Under the pieces are notes generated by a model, which was given only the letters and a program-made list of their open reading frames with translations, was not told the DNA's origin and ran no database searches. DNA of 64,000 bases from Phytophthora quininea. Its lineage: Eukaryota > Oomycota > Peronosporomycetes > Peronosporales > Peronosporaceae. A program made the translations under genes and the position numbers. Shown piece by piece: positions 54,950 through 64,000 of the stretch. The DNA lies in assembly GCA_011947345.1 (NCBI GenBank), contig JAAVTG010000871.1:1-64000 (forward strand), given 5' to 3'. The number at the start of each line of letters is the position of its first letter. The first letter of the stretch is position 1.

Positions 54950-57044
54950 CAGCCCCTCTACTCCTTGTAAGGCTTTCGCCTTACTAACCTGCTCTTGCGC
55001 TGGAGTAGTTTTCTTCTGCAACATGCACGACGTTAGGGACAACAATGACTCTGGAAGCACACCCGGCGTTCGTATGACGTCGCAGCCGTTGTCGTGCCCA
55101 ACAGTGCTGCCCGCCTCGGACTCGACCGACGATTCCTTGTCGTCGCTGACGAAGTCTGCGTCAGACTCTTTAAGGCTAATTGGGTGATCAGAAATCCCTT
55201 GGTCGCGGAGCTCGTATTGATCTGCAGCAGTTGTATGGAGACACGAAAGAGTAGGAGCCGAAGTGTTGGTACCGTCGAAAGCGATGGTTGAAGCCTGGTC
55301 ACTAACGCTACGCTGCGGACGACCGGATTACTCGCTGCGACGACCACCTGATGGGTGGTTGTGTGCCTCACAACCACAGCCTCGTGGCGAGCAGCTTGCT
55401 TGATGTACAATATTCTTTTTCGAAAGTGGGGTTGGATCCGATGGAGGCGGTTCGATCACTGCGTACGAAGGGACGCCAATGTCGAGATTGAGTGTTCCAT
55501 GAGGCTTTAATGACGGTTTGACTGCAGCGGTAGCTGAACTGGGGGCACTCGTCGGCGGGCGCGCGGGAGGCTGAAGTCGTGTTTTCTTGGTCGGCGGCGG
55601 ACCATCTTCGTCTGCAGCCAGTCTATCGAGGGTCACCGGAGCTGCGGATAATTGTGTGAGCATGGCCACGCTGTTCAGTAGGTCGTGAATCCCGTCGCGC
55701 TCTGCGAGAGCAATCTGCAATTGATTGGATGTGCGATCCCGCTCCTGATGAATTTCCGCCACCTCAGCTGTTAATGATTACAGTTTGGACGTCAACATCA
55801 TGATCTCATTTTCATACAGTTGAGATGGAACACGCAGCGCCATGACTTTGCACCCAAGGCGAGCCACCGTCGATCGAGCAATCTCTATGCCAGTGCCTCC
55901 GACAAAGAGGTACACGTGAGACTGCAAAAGAGAGCATACAACTTCAAGATGCCAAACGTACGTGCAGCGGCAAGGTTCTCGGTGGTGTTTCGATGCTGCG
56001 CCCGCTCCGTCTCAAGGGCCTCGACCGCGTCGTCAAGCTCTTCTTCGACGGCAGCGAGGCGTTGGGTCAGTCGGTTGTGCTCTTCGAGACAGCGATCGCG
56101 TTGTAACTCCAGATGGGTCATGCTGCTGGTGGCGACTTTTTGTCGGGCTTCGACTGCCTACAGCTGCTCTTCGACTTGACGAGTCGTCTTGACGGCGCTC
56201 GCGATCGTGGATCGCCAGATGCAAGATCTTCTGTAGCTGGGCGCTTCTGTGGGCATCCTCCGACGATGCAGCTTCATGCTGTGCGGCGGCTCCGGCCATT
56301 TACGCCTTGAGACGGTCGACGCAGGCTTGAAAGTTGTGAGCGACTTCGGACTTCGAGTTATCCAGATTTGAATAGCATTCACAAAGTCCATCCAGCTTCT
56401 CCTTGTTCTCCGCACGCTCGCCAAGCTCTGTCTCAAAGTCGCTAGCGCGTTATTTCGGCTCGGACAGATCATTCACGACTTGATCGTAGTGCTACTGACA
56501 ATAGATAATGTACAGAGATATCTTCTTGGCCGAGTTCACCAGCAGTCGATCCAGTTCTTCGGCGTGCTGCTCGATAGGCGGCTTGGAGCCGCACGTGGTC
56601 GTCTTGTAGCATGCCAATAGCTTCGACACGATCCAACACGGCTTTAAGGACGTCCGGCGAAGATCGAGCTGCTGCAGCGTCGACAGGAGGAAGTGCGAGG
56701 CCGGCAAGCGGCATGGCAGGTCTATCGGCACCTAAGGTAATGCTGAACGTGATGACAGGGGACTAAACGCTATCTGTAGCCGAAGCATTGACGCCGCCAT
56801 GCGCAGGATGAGGCGCTATGCCTGCAGATGGTTGACTGGAAGCTTGGGACGGACGCGAAGTGTCCTCCATGGCGCCCGGAATGAGACAACCAAGCGGGAA
56901 GCGCGACTTGATTGTAGAGACGCGTGCGCGCGATCTGCTTGTTGGGGGCTCACATTCAGGGGCGGTTGTAGTGGAGAATTTATGTGGATTTTTCTGAGGA
57001 GAGATGGGCTTACGGCCATCGTAATACGCTGGCTCAGTGGCCAC
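54950..57044 (-). pseudogene. Coiled-coil protein remnant, minus strand
   Basis: Reading leftward, the product starts near 56880 (MEDTSRPSQASSQPSAG). It continues with PLAGLALPPVDAAAARSSPD and DRVEAIGMLQDDHVRLQAAY, then a long coiled coil (HLELQRDRCLEEHNRL, AAVEEELDDAVEALETE). Another coiled segment (IHQERDRTSNQLQIALAERD) leads into a Pro/Lys-rich patch (PPPTKKTRLQPPARPP), and an acidic end (LKESDADFVSDDKESSVESE). Several stops and frameshifts. The order coiled coil, basic Pro-rich patch, acidic region is the same as in the antisense gene of LTR-1. No LTRs flank it that I could find. Function unknown. Confidence 0.5.
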
Positions 57045-58075
57045 ACGAACTCAGTGGCTTGCATTCACCGTCGAGCTGCCATTCGGGATTCGCCGCGCTT
57101 GGGCGCAAGTCCCGATCGCTCATGATGTCCAGTGGATGGGTCCGAGCTAAAAACACTCGGTGGAGTTGGTTCGATTTCAGTCATGAGCCATTGTGTGTCT
57201 CTACGTGTGTGTGCCCGCGCGAGAGAGCCTTGAGGTTAGCATTGCTGATCTATTCGGAAGTTATCCTCTGTGTTCGATGCCGCACACAAATGCATGTTGT
57301 GTACTATGTGATGAGGTTACCTTTGCTGTTCCGTCTAGAGGTCAAGTTCAGTGTCCAACGCACTGTATTGTGATGCAGCTAGTGTTGTAAAGCATATAAT
57401 ACACCCTGTTTTAACTCTTATAACTCATTCATCCTAAGCTTCCGTGGCGTTGAGGAGTTGTCTTCCGCAGCTTCGTCGTTGATGGAAGCGTCGATGGAAG
57501 CTTTGCACACAAGCGGGCGGCGCTCCTTCTTCTAGAAGGCTGCGACGACGGTGGGGTTCACGTGGTATCGAGGCTCCCAAGTCGGCTCCCAGTCCATCAG
57601 GTAGTACGTGGTGCGGGTCTCAAACTTCCAGTTTGTGACCTTGCGCAGGTAGTGCTGGGGCTCATCTTCTTAAGCGTCGACTGCGCCTTCGTCGCGCAGC
57701 CTCCGCTTCAACTCCAGCATTGGGAGGGACAAGCCACTCGTGCACGTTGCTCAGCGTGGGGCGGCGCTTCTTCCGATCGGCAAGAGCAGCGAAAATCACC
57801 TCGAGAGCTTCGGGGACGAGACTTGAGAGACGACAGTCGTGTTCAAGGTTAGTCGAAGATGGTGAATCACTTCATTCCTGACACGTATCTTGAACGTTTT
57901 CCCAACAGTGATACAGATACCCTTGAACTCCTGTCCCGAGCTGACCACTTTCTTCGAGGGCTTGCATAAAGGCATGGATGGTTATTGCGGGTGTAAGATG
58001 CAGAGTGACATTTCAACCTCAGAGACGCAAACGGCTGCAAGAATGACTAGACGCGAAGGTGAGTCAATAAAATAA
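57000..58075 (-). mobile_element. Crypton remnant E (3' part only)
   Basis: Aligns with the 3' region of Cryptons B and C from the A-box-like TGGCTCAGTGG to just past the chromodomain-like ORF. The ORF remnant (57440-58020) is broken by indels, though CACGTGG and CGAGGCTCCCAAGTCGGCTCC are kept. No recombinase part remains. Both outer ends are missing. Confidence 0.82.
57440..58020 (-). pseudogene. Chromodomain-like ORF remnant in Crypton E
   Basis: Homologous to the 177-residue ORF of copies A-C but with several frameshifts and a stop in the acidic middle. The Trp-rich chromodomain part can still be read in fragments. This is the only copy in which the ORF is clearly lost. Confidence 0.75.
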
Positions 58076-58085
58076 CCCCTGGGAA

Positions 58086-58162
58086 ATTTGTCCTAGGAAA
58101 AGGACAAAAATGTAGATTTGTGTGCGTTACACAACTATTTGTGTCCTTTTCCTAGGACAAAT
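58086..58162. other. MITE-like hairpin, 21 bp arms
   Basis: A 21 bp arm starting ATTTGTCCTAGGAAAAGG and its exact complement face each other across about 35 bp. It may be a very small inverted-repeat element or a palindromic end. It lies 13 bp before LTR-3 and outside the Crypton remnant. Confidence 0.7.
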
Positions 58163-58175
58163 CGGCTGAATCTGA

Positions 58176-59150
58176 TGTGGTGTAGTAAATCCTCCGTTCT
58201 GGCATATGCCATGGCTCAGGCTATCAGCCACTAACTCAGCGAACTGTGTGTGGTACACAGTTGGCGAGTGCGACTTAAAGACTCAGCGAGTCGATCTTAT
58301 CCGACTCAGCGAAGTCCAGTCGAGTATGGCCGGACTCGGCGAGGGGACCGACTTCGACTTGGCGAAGGGTCGACTTTGACTTGGCGAGAGACTTGATCTC
58401 GACTTGGCGAGAGACTTGATCTCGACTTGGCGAGAGACTTGATCCCGACTTGGCGAGCCCAAGATCTTTGGCCACGAAGGGTCGCAGGGTGCGAAGAGCC
58501 GTTGTGGCAGAGGTCGCCGTGGGCAAGGTAGGAGTAGTAACGGACCATTTCATTGCATAGTTGTATAGAAAGGATAGGAAACGGAAACCCCTTAGAGTTT
58601 CCACAGAAGACTACGATATAACTAACAGAGCAGAATTTTCCAAGTCCTAGACAAGTGCACACTCTTCCGGTAAGTCCCTGCACGGGCTGGATGTCTGCTG
58701 TCGTTCTCCGAGAGGCATAGCTTGTAGGGGAAGCGACTGGTAGCGCCAAGAGTTAAGGTCGGCCCGGGGAAGGGCATTTCTCGCTACCAGCGAATACAAA
58801 TCTCGCCAGCTTGGCGAGTCGACGGGTCTCTAACCCAGAACGTCAATAATCTTCTAGTCGGGCGTACGCTGCGCTCGGTGACCTGTAAAAGCGCTCGCGC
58901 GCTGACGACCATCCTTTGGTGTGAGGTCACGGGGTTGAGGAACGGAGACTGCTAAGCTCAGGCAGGCCTCTGCAGAGATTGATAGCTGGCGACTGCGGAG
59001 CAATTCCACCGCTGTCCCGGAAGGGCCGAATCGCGAAAGGACAACCCTAGCGCAGGCCACACAGAGTCGCCGACCTTAGACTCGGCGAATTTGTTGTGTG
59101 TATTGCGAGGAAGCCAAACTTGACGATTTTGTGTGTTCTCCCACACCACA
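58176..59150 (+). repeat. 5' LTR of LTR-3
   Basis: 975 bp from TGTGGTGTAG to CACACCACA, the same inverted edges as LTR-1. The limits rest on that match and on the primer-binding site that follows; the 3' LTR is not in the window to confirm them. Confidence 0.75.
58378..58457 (+). repeat. 23 bp tandem repeat in the LTR
   Basis: Three copies of a 23 bp unit (GACTTGGCGAGAGACTTG plus ATCTC) and a partial fourth. Each contains the TTGGCGAG motif that recurs in the element. Confidence 0.92.
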
Positions 59151-59152
59151 AC

Positions 59153-59168
59153 TGGTGCCGCGACCCGG
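59153..59168 (+). other. Primer-binding site of LTR-3
   Basis: TGGTGCCGCGACCCGG two bases after the LTR; a typical LTR-retrotransposon primer-binding site. Confidence 0.85.
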
Positions 59169-59230
59169 AACAGGGTGTGTTTTTTGTAGGTACCAGCTAA
59201 CCAAGGTTTCGAGCAACTACGTGAGAGAAG

Positions 59231-61558
59231 ATGGTCAAGGGATCGACATCGCCGAACATCGTGACGCCATCGACGGATGGAAGCCCTAGGTCGAACTCGG
59301 CGAATTCGGTGACCAATTTATCGCCGATCGCCGAGTCTGATTTGGGCAATGTCTGCGTGGCCAATGCGACGGCAGAGGACATGGGTACGATCCAAGATGA
59401 TGACTTCGATGTCCGAGACCAGGATGAAGATGAAGAGGAAGAGAAAGCCGAGTACGGCGATGTGAAGACGACCAATGAACTACTCAGCGAGGTTGAAGAG
59501 CTGACACTTCAAGTTGGCAAGATGGGCACCCCACGTCCCGTGGAACGCAATCTTGCCGTTGAACTCAGCGAAGGTGCGGACGACGACAATGACGATGATG
59601 ATGAATATGGCGTTGCTCAAGGGGAACGTCCGCCCCTTGTACCTAAGGCAACACGGAACGCCGACACGCCGAGCCCCAACAAGGTACTCGAGCGTCTCGG
59701 CGAAGAAATGAGAATGAAAAGTGAATGGATGATGATGTTTGCTCCTATTGCGACGACTCAAGCGAAATGGCCAGTGCTCAGTGCAGAGCTCAATCAGCCC
59801 ATCAATAGTACAAGCATCAACCAACTCGTCGAAGACACGGTTCTCCTGCTGCGGGCGATGGGTTTCCGCTGCGCCAGCAGGCCCAATAGCCTGATACTGC
59901 ATCATTGAGGCATGCACTCAGCAGGAGCCGAGCTCATGAAGTGGAAGCGTAAACTCAAGGTTGCCTTCGGGCTGGAAGGCGGCGCGAAAGGAGCTTTACC
60001 GCAAACGCGTCAAGCCGGTGAGCCGTCTAGAATCAGCGAAAATCCGGCGATGGTCCCTCTTCCAGAGACCCCGAAGACGAAAAGAGGAGTATTCTGCAAG
60101 ACGGAGGAAACTCCGTACTTCGCCGACTTACGTATGGTCACCCCGAATCGCGGAATCCTACGTCACGGCAGATTCGCTAAGTTGTATGACGCCGAAGATG
60201 CTGCGGAAGTAGGTGATGACGGCGAGAGCGGAGACCCCAGGGAGTTCGAAGAATCCCCAAATGATGTCATTCGCCGACTCAGTTTCGCTGAGTCCGACAG
60301 CGACCGGGGTCAGGTAATCGAAATGCGGACGCATGCGCCGCTTGACAAGATCGCCACCTTCAAAGGCAAGCGATACCACTCAGATGATGCCCTGCAATGG
60401 ATCAAACGTTTCATATACGAGATGAAGGGAACTCGCATGCCACAAGATTCTTGGTGCGAGCCATTCTCGCTAAGTCTCGGTAAAGCAGCCAAGGGATGGT
60501 ATCGCCAACTCCCGAAGAAGAGTCAGCGAAAATGGAGCCTACTCAGCGAAGCCTTCCTCAAATATTACTGTTCGCAGTTCGACCAGTCAGCACGCACACG
60601 CTACTACTCAGCGAAGCGCCGAGAAAATGAGCATGTATGCGACTTCCTACTGCGGCTCAACGGATACGCCCGAACCGCACAGATCCAGTATGAGAGAGGA
60701 GGCGCTGATGCAGTCGACCATGTTGAGCACTTCCTACTCAACTGTGGCGACGATGCCATAATGGACCTTGTCTATCCTCAAAGACTCAACGATATCCACC
60801 GTGTTGAGAAGATAATTAACCAGAGACTACTCGGTGAGAAGCGCAAGAAACAACGTGACCGTCTCTACGGGCCGTGATAGAGAGAGTCGCAAAGCGACTC
60901 AAGACGGGAGCCGTCTCGCAGGAGTGAGCCCCGACGCGATAGCCGCCGAGACGAACGACGTGATGATCCACGCGATCGCCGAGACGATCGTCGTAACCGA
61001 CGGGATGATGTCCGTGATCGCCGAGTATTACTGATGGAAGCCTCCGAAGATGATCTGTTGGCAACCCTTGATGAACGCAGGGCAACGCAAAATGCCAATC
61101 TGTATGACTGGTCGGGTAGTGAGAGCGACGACAGCCATGACGATGAGTCCGACAATGATTCTGCCGAAGATTACATTGACGCCGGACACAGTAACGACCG
61201 TAGCAGGAAGATAAACGATCGGCCAACTTCCTCCTCGAACCGACCCGCACAGAGCCGAACCGACTCAGTGAGTCGCCAAGCCCCTCAGCCACGATCACCT
61301 ACCCAGGACCAAACTACTCGTCGAGAGGGATTCCGTGAACGACGAAGGTATGGTCCATGTGGCGCCTGTGGTGGACAGGGGCATGATGCACACTTCTGTC
61401 GCTTGCGGTGCAAATTCTGCAAGCAGGTCCATGATGCAGGACGCTGTGAGCTCTATCAACGCTTAGAAAAACTTACCAAGTTCGTTAGGAATTCCGTGGA
61501 TAAGTCTGTAGTCCCGGAAGACCTCCAAGACATCTACACGTCGAGCCATTTAAACTAG
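59231..61558 (+). pseudogene. gag of LTR-3 (single frame with three stops)
   Basis: One reading frame from ATG 59231 (MVKGSTSPN) to TAG 61556-61558. It is interrupted by TGA 59906-59908, where LTR-1 has Trp, and by adjacent TGA and TAG at 60875-60880. Order: acidic N-terminus (residues about 45-85), gag core (GWYRQLPKK, AFLKYYCSQFD, LNGYARTAQ), an Arg/Asp-rich region (about 60890-61030), and an acidic region. It ends with two zinc knuckles (CGACGGQGHDAHFC and CKFCKQVHDAGRC) and DIYTSSHLN. The long open stretches suggest recent loss. Read-through is possible in principle but three stops make it unlikely. Confidence 0.87.
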
Positions 61559-62360
61559 TGAGCTCGCCATCTTTGACTGGGATGGATACAAACGGGCTGC
61601 CACAGTCAGCTGAACCAGCAGTAGAAGCACGGTTTATGTTTGCTTTTGTTGGTGAAGCAACACGGCCCGACGTGAGTGGTAGAGAAAGGAGTGAGCGGAA
61701 AACGGATGAGGATATTGTGGAGAGTGCTTTCGCCAAGTTGAATGACGACTTGGCGAAAGTAATAACGAGCATGGGGATAACTCAGCGATCGAAGGTGGTT
61801 CGCATCGACCAAGCCAAGAGATGGAAGTTACTCCCAGGCGAACGACTGGGATGGTGGTCAGCGAAGAAATTCGACCGTTGAGTCAGGATGTGAGCGCTAG
61901 TGAAGGGCGCGGTGAACGATGCGCGTACGGACATATTACTAGATACTGGAGCTAACGTGTCGGCAATCACTGAATCGTTCGCCAAGAAGGTGAGATTGAA
62001 ACGATTTACTAGTCACGACAAGCACATTAATGTGCAAGGAATTGGCAAGTCCAGTGTGGAAGCCCGAACCAGAGCAATGGTGAAAATTACTATTGGATGG
62101 GAGGTTGTGTATGAATTTGAAGTGTGGATCTTACCACATTATACTGGAGCCGATCTTATTCTCGGCACGGATTTCATGATCCCGGGGGCGTTAGGTTGAA
62201 CTTATACAATTCGGCTGCAAAACTACCAGATGAAGTAGTCGTACCGCGATCAAGTCGGCGACTGAAGCCAACGATGACCCCATCGCCGAGTTCAAGCTTC
62301 AACGAAACCAACCCAGTGAGGCAACTCACGAAGTTTGAATTCGACGTCTCAAGGGTGTGA
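61559..62360 (+). pseudogene. Protease segment of LTR-3 pol
   Basis: Open frame to TGA 61879-61881, a second TGA at 61891-61893, then protease: ILLDTGANVSAI (catalytic Asp near 61935) and LILGTDFMIPG. LTR-1 has Arg codons at both TGA positions. An extra base near 62190 (G run) shifts the frame; the continuation LNLYNSAAKLPDE lies in 62124-62360. Would process Gag-Pol if intact. Confidence 0.85.
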
Positions 62361-63090
62361 TCCCTACGTTGAAATTCAGCACACATGGCCGTCCAAGCCG
62401 AGTGCTATTGACGAATATGTCCGATAAGCTGCAATGGTGCCCAGCACATTTCCCTGTGGTAGTGTGGGTACCGCACGGCGAATTACCGAGAACCGATGGC
62501 TACGTGCGAGTGAACTCTGCGAAATACAGAGATTGGCAGGTGCTGACTTATGAAGGGGCCCTCGACAAGTCTCTGCTCAAAGAAGAGGAACGACTTTATG
62601 CTGAGTGGCTCAGTCGACAGCCGCCGGCGGTCGAACGCACGGAATATGAGGAACCACACGGTATCTTACCGAGACCGCCGAGGGCGACGGAGCTGAGCGC
62701 GAATTGACATGCTTGGAGAAGTGGGAACGACTCCAACGAGATGGGAAGGAACTTAACGAATTCGCCGAGTCTACCCAAGACAGCGAAAGTCAGTATTCCT
62801 CAGACGGCGAAGCTCTCCGAGATTTGGGACCCAGGTCAAGCGGAGTTTCGACCATGACACTCCCAACAACCGACAGCGACATACCTCAGAGCAGTGTGAT
62901 AGTTGAAAAGGCACCACTAGGGGTGGTCAATCAGATTCCCCGGTTGCAGACACTCCGAGAATGGCTTCGTAAAACAGGGGTGACACTTGGGATCCCGGTC
63001 AAGACGATTTGCCGAGAAGCCAACCAGCCAAGGATATGTCAGTGGAAGTTAACGAGGAGTCATATGGCTCGGACCCGGTGGAGGACTTGA
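62357..63090 (+). pseudogene. Linker between protease and reverse transcriptase, LTR-3
   Basis: Two frames: 62357-62707 (RVLLTNMSDKLQWCPAHFPVVVW, GYVRVNSAKYRDWQVL) and 62704-63090 (ELNEFAESTQDSESQ, then an acidic Ser-rich part). The first block matches LTR-1 12800-13010. Its function is not known; it may be part of the pol polyprotein spacer. The frame changes at about 62700 and about 63060. Confidence 0.7.
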
Positions 63091-64000
63091 GGCTCAAGTT
63101 CGTTACGGTGGCTCGAGAACTCAGCGAAGAAGATGTCATAGGCACAGGCGAAGTCGGAGAGTGTTATGAACATTTTACTAGCGAAAACAGTTTGGTTGAC
63201 TATGCTCACGAGTTGACATTTCTCCCGGATCTCGCTGAGTTGGCCACTATGGAGTTGGACTACTCAGACCCGAACGTGCTTTCGCCATCACAGTCTCCGG
63301 AACAACGCGCTCGACTCATCGAAGTCCTCAAACAGCATGAAGCAATAATGATAGCGAGTGGGAATGCATTACCCCCGCCAGCTTATGCGGTTGTGTGCGA
63401 CATCGACGTGCAAGGACACAAACCCATCAAACAACGAGCTCGCCGAGTACCGCTTAAGCATATGAAGAAGCTCTATGAGTTGTTGAAAGGGCTTTTGAAG
63501 GCAGGTCTCATTGCGTTTTCTAACAGTCCGTGGGCCTCACTGATTGTGATCGTCCTAAAGAAAAATGGAGTTGACATTCGGCTGTGTATCGACTACAAGA
63601 TGGTCAATGAAGTCGCTGTGGCCATGGAATATCCAATGCCTCTCGTGGATGACCTGTTGACCGAGCTAGAGAGCTACTTGTGGATTAGTTCCCTGGATGC
63701 TGCGAGTGGATTCTGGGCAGTGTTGATGACTCAGCGAGCCAGGAATATTTCCGCCTTCGTTTGCGCCCTAGGCCACTTTGAATGGTTACGAATGCCTTTC
63801 GGATTAAAGAACGCGCCGATGATCTACCAGCGTCTGATAGACAACGCGTTGTGGGGATTCGTGCAACCTGTTGGTGGTTGGGCCACTTATGCGGAACACA
63901 TGCGCCTTGCCGAGTTCGCTGCTGCGGAAATTCGCAGTCGTCACCAAGTAGACTCAGCGAAACAGACTCAGCGAGAGCGCTGTGAAACTCGCCCGGGCGA
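63091..64000 (+). CDS. Reverse transcriptase of LTR-3, partial at window edge
   Basis: An open frame with no stop up to the window edge. Reads YAHELTFLPDLAE, VVCDIDVQGHKPIKQ, KKLYELLKGLLKAG, IRLCIDYKMVNE, SLDAASGFWAV and MPFGLKNAPMIYQ, the fingers and palm of a Ty3/Gypsy reverse transcriptase. The catalytic FVDD motif should lie just beyond 64000. Here the Tyr codon TAT is intact where LTR-1 has TAA. Whether the whole enzyme is intact cannot be seen. Confidence 0.88.

Larger units (their letters stand above)
58176..64000 (+). mobile_element. Ty3/Gypsy LTR retrotransposon LTR-3 (5' half; runs off window)
   Basis: 5' LTR, primer-binding site, gag, protease and reverse transcriptase in order, homologous to LTR-1 throughout but clearly diverged. 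The 3' half lies beyond 64000. Coding frames are broken mostly by stop codons, with fewer frameshifts than LTR-1. A short TCAGCGA/TTGGCGA-type motif is repeated throughout the LTR and coding parts. Confidence 0.9.

Overview
The window reads as a gene-poor, repeat-filled stretch of an oomycete nuclear genome, most likely Phytophthora or a close relative. The evidence is the mix of families: Crypton-type tyrosine-recombinase elements, Ty3/Gypsy elements with gag, pro, pol and a chromodomain, PIF/Harbinger, hAT and Helitron pieces, and a captured fragment of a PDR-type (ABCG) transporter of oomycete style. The genus is an inference. I find no confident intact host gene, no rRNA, no true tRNA and no CRISPR.

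Layout. 1-205 is a large inverted repeat: the ends of two Crypton-family elements facing each other. 129-3839 is Crypton copy A (broken recombinase, intact small chromodomain-like ORF). 4331-5642 is a decayed tyrosine recombinase of a different lineage. 5912-22306 is a 16.4 kb Ty3/Gypsy element (LTR-1) with 935 bp LTRs about 99% identical and a possible 4 bp target duplication. Inside it a 2.6 kb PIF/Harbinger transposon splits gag, a 1.04 kb piece of pol carrying the integrase core is inverted, and a long antisense coiled-coil gene lies before the 3' LTR. 22307-29616 holds decayed repeats and one more coiled-coil gene remnant.

29617-42281 is a head-to-tail array: six 453 bp units, Crypton B, one unit, Crypton C, one unit, then truncated Crypton D. 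All are joined through the same junction sequence. 42282-43993 is a Helitron N-terminal fragment and 44080-45116 a hAT remnant. 46961-51884 is a complete-looking hAT element with 8 bp target duplications and an open 786-residue transposase; it also encloses an antisense fragment of a PDR ABC transporter. 51893-54950 is AT-rich with one orphan ORF. 54950-57044 is a third coiled-coil gene remnant, 57000-58075 is Crypton remnant E, and 58176-64000 is the 5' half of a second Ty3/Gypsy element (LTR-3), which runs off the window.

How the parts relate. The Crypton units share end sequences, a terminal hairpin and junctions with the 453 bp units, which suggests short non-autonomous units mobilised or amplified by the recombinase. 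LTR-1 and LTR-3 are homologous; comparing them shows the stops, frameshifts, insertion and inversion in LTR-1. The strongest candidates for something new are the recombinase-linked array, the transporter-capturing hAT element, and a short motif (TCAGCGA/TTGGCGA type) repeated in every frame of LTR-3.
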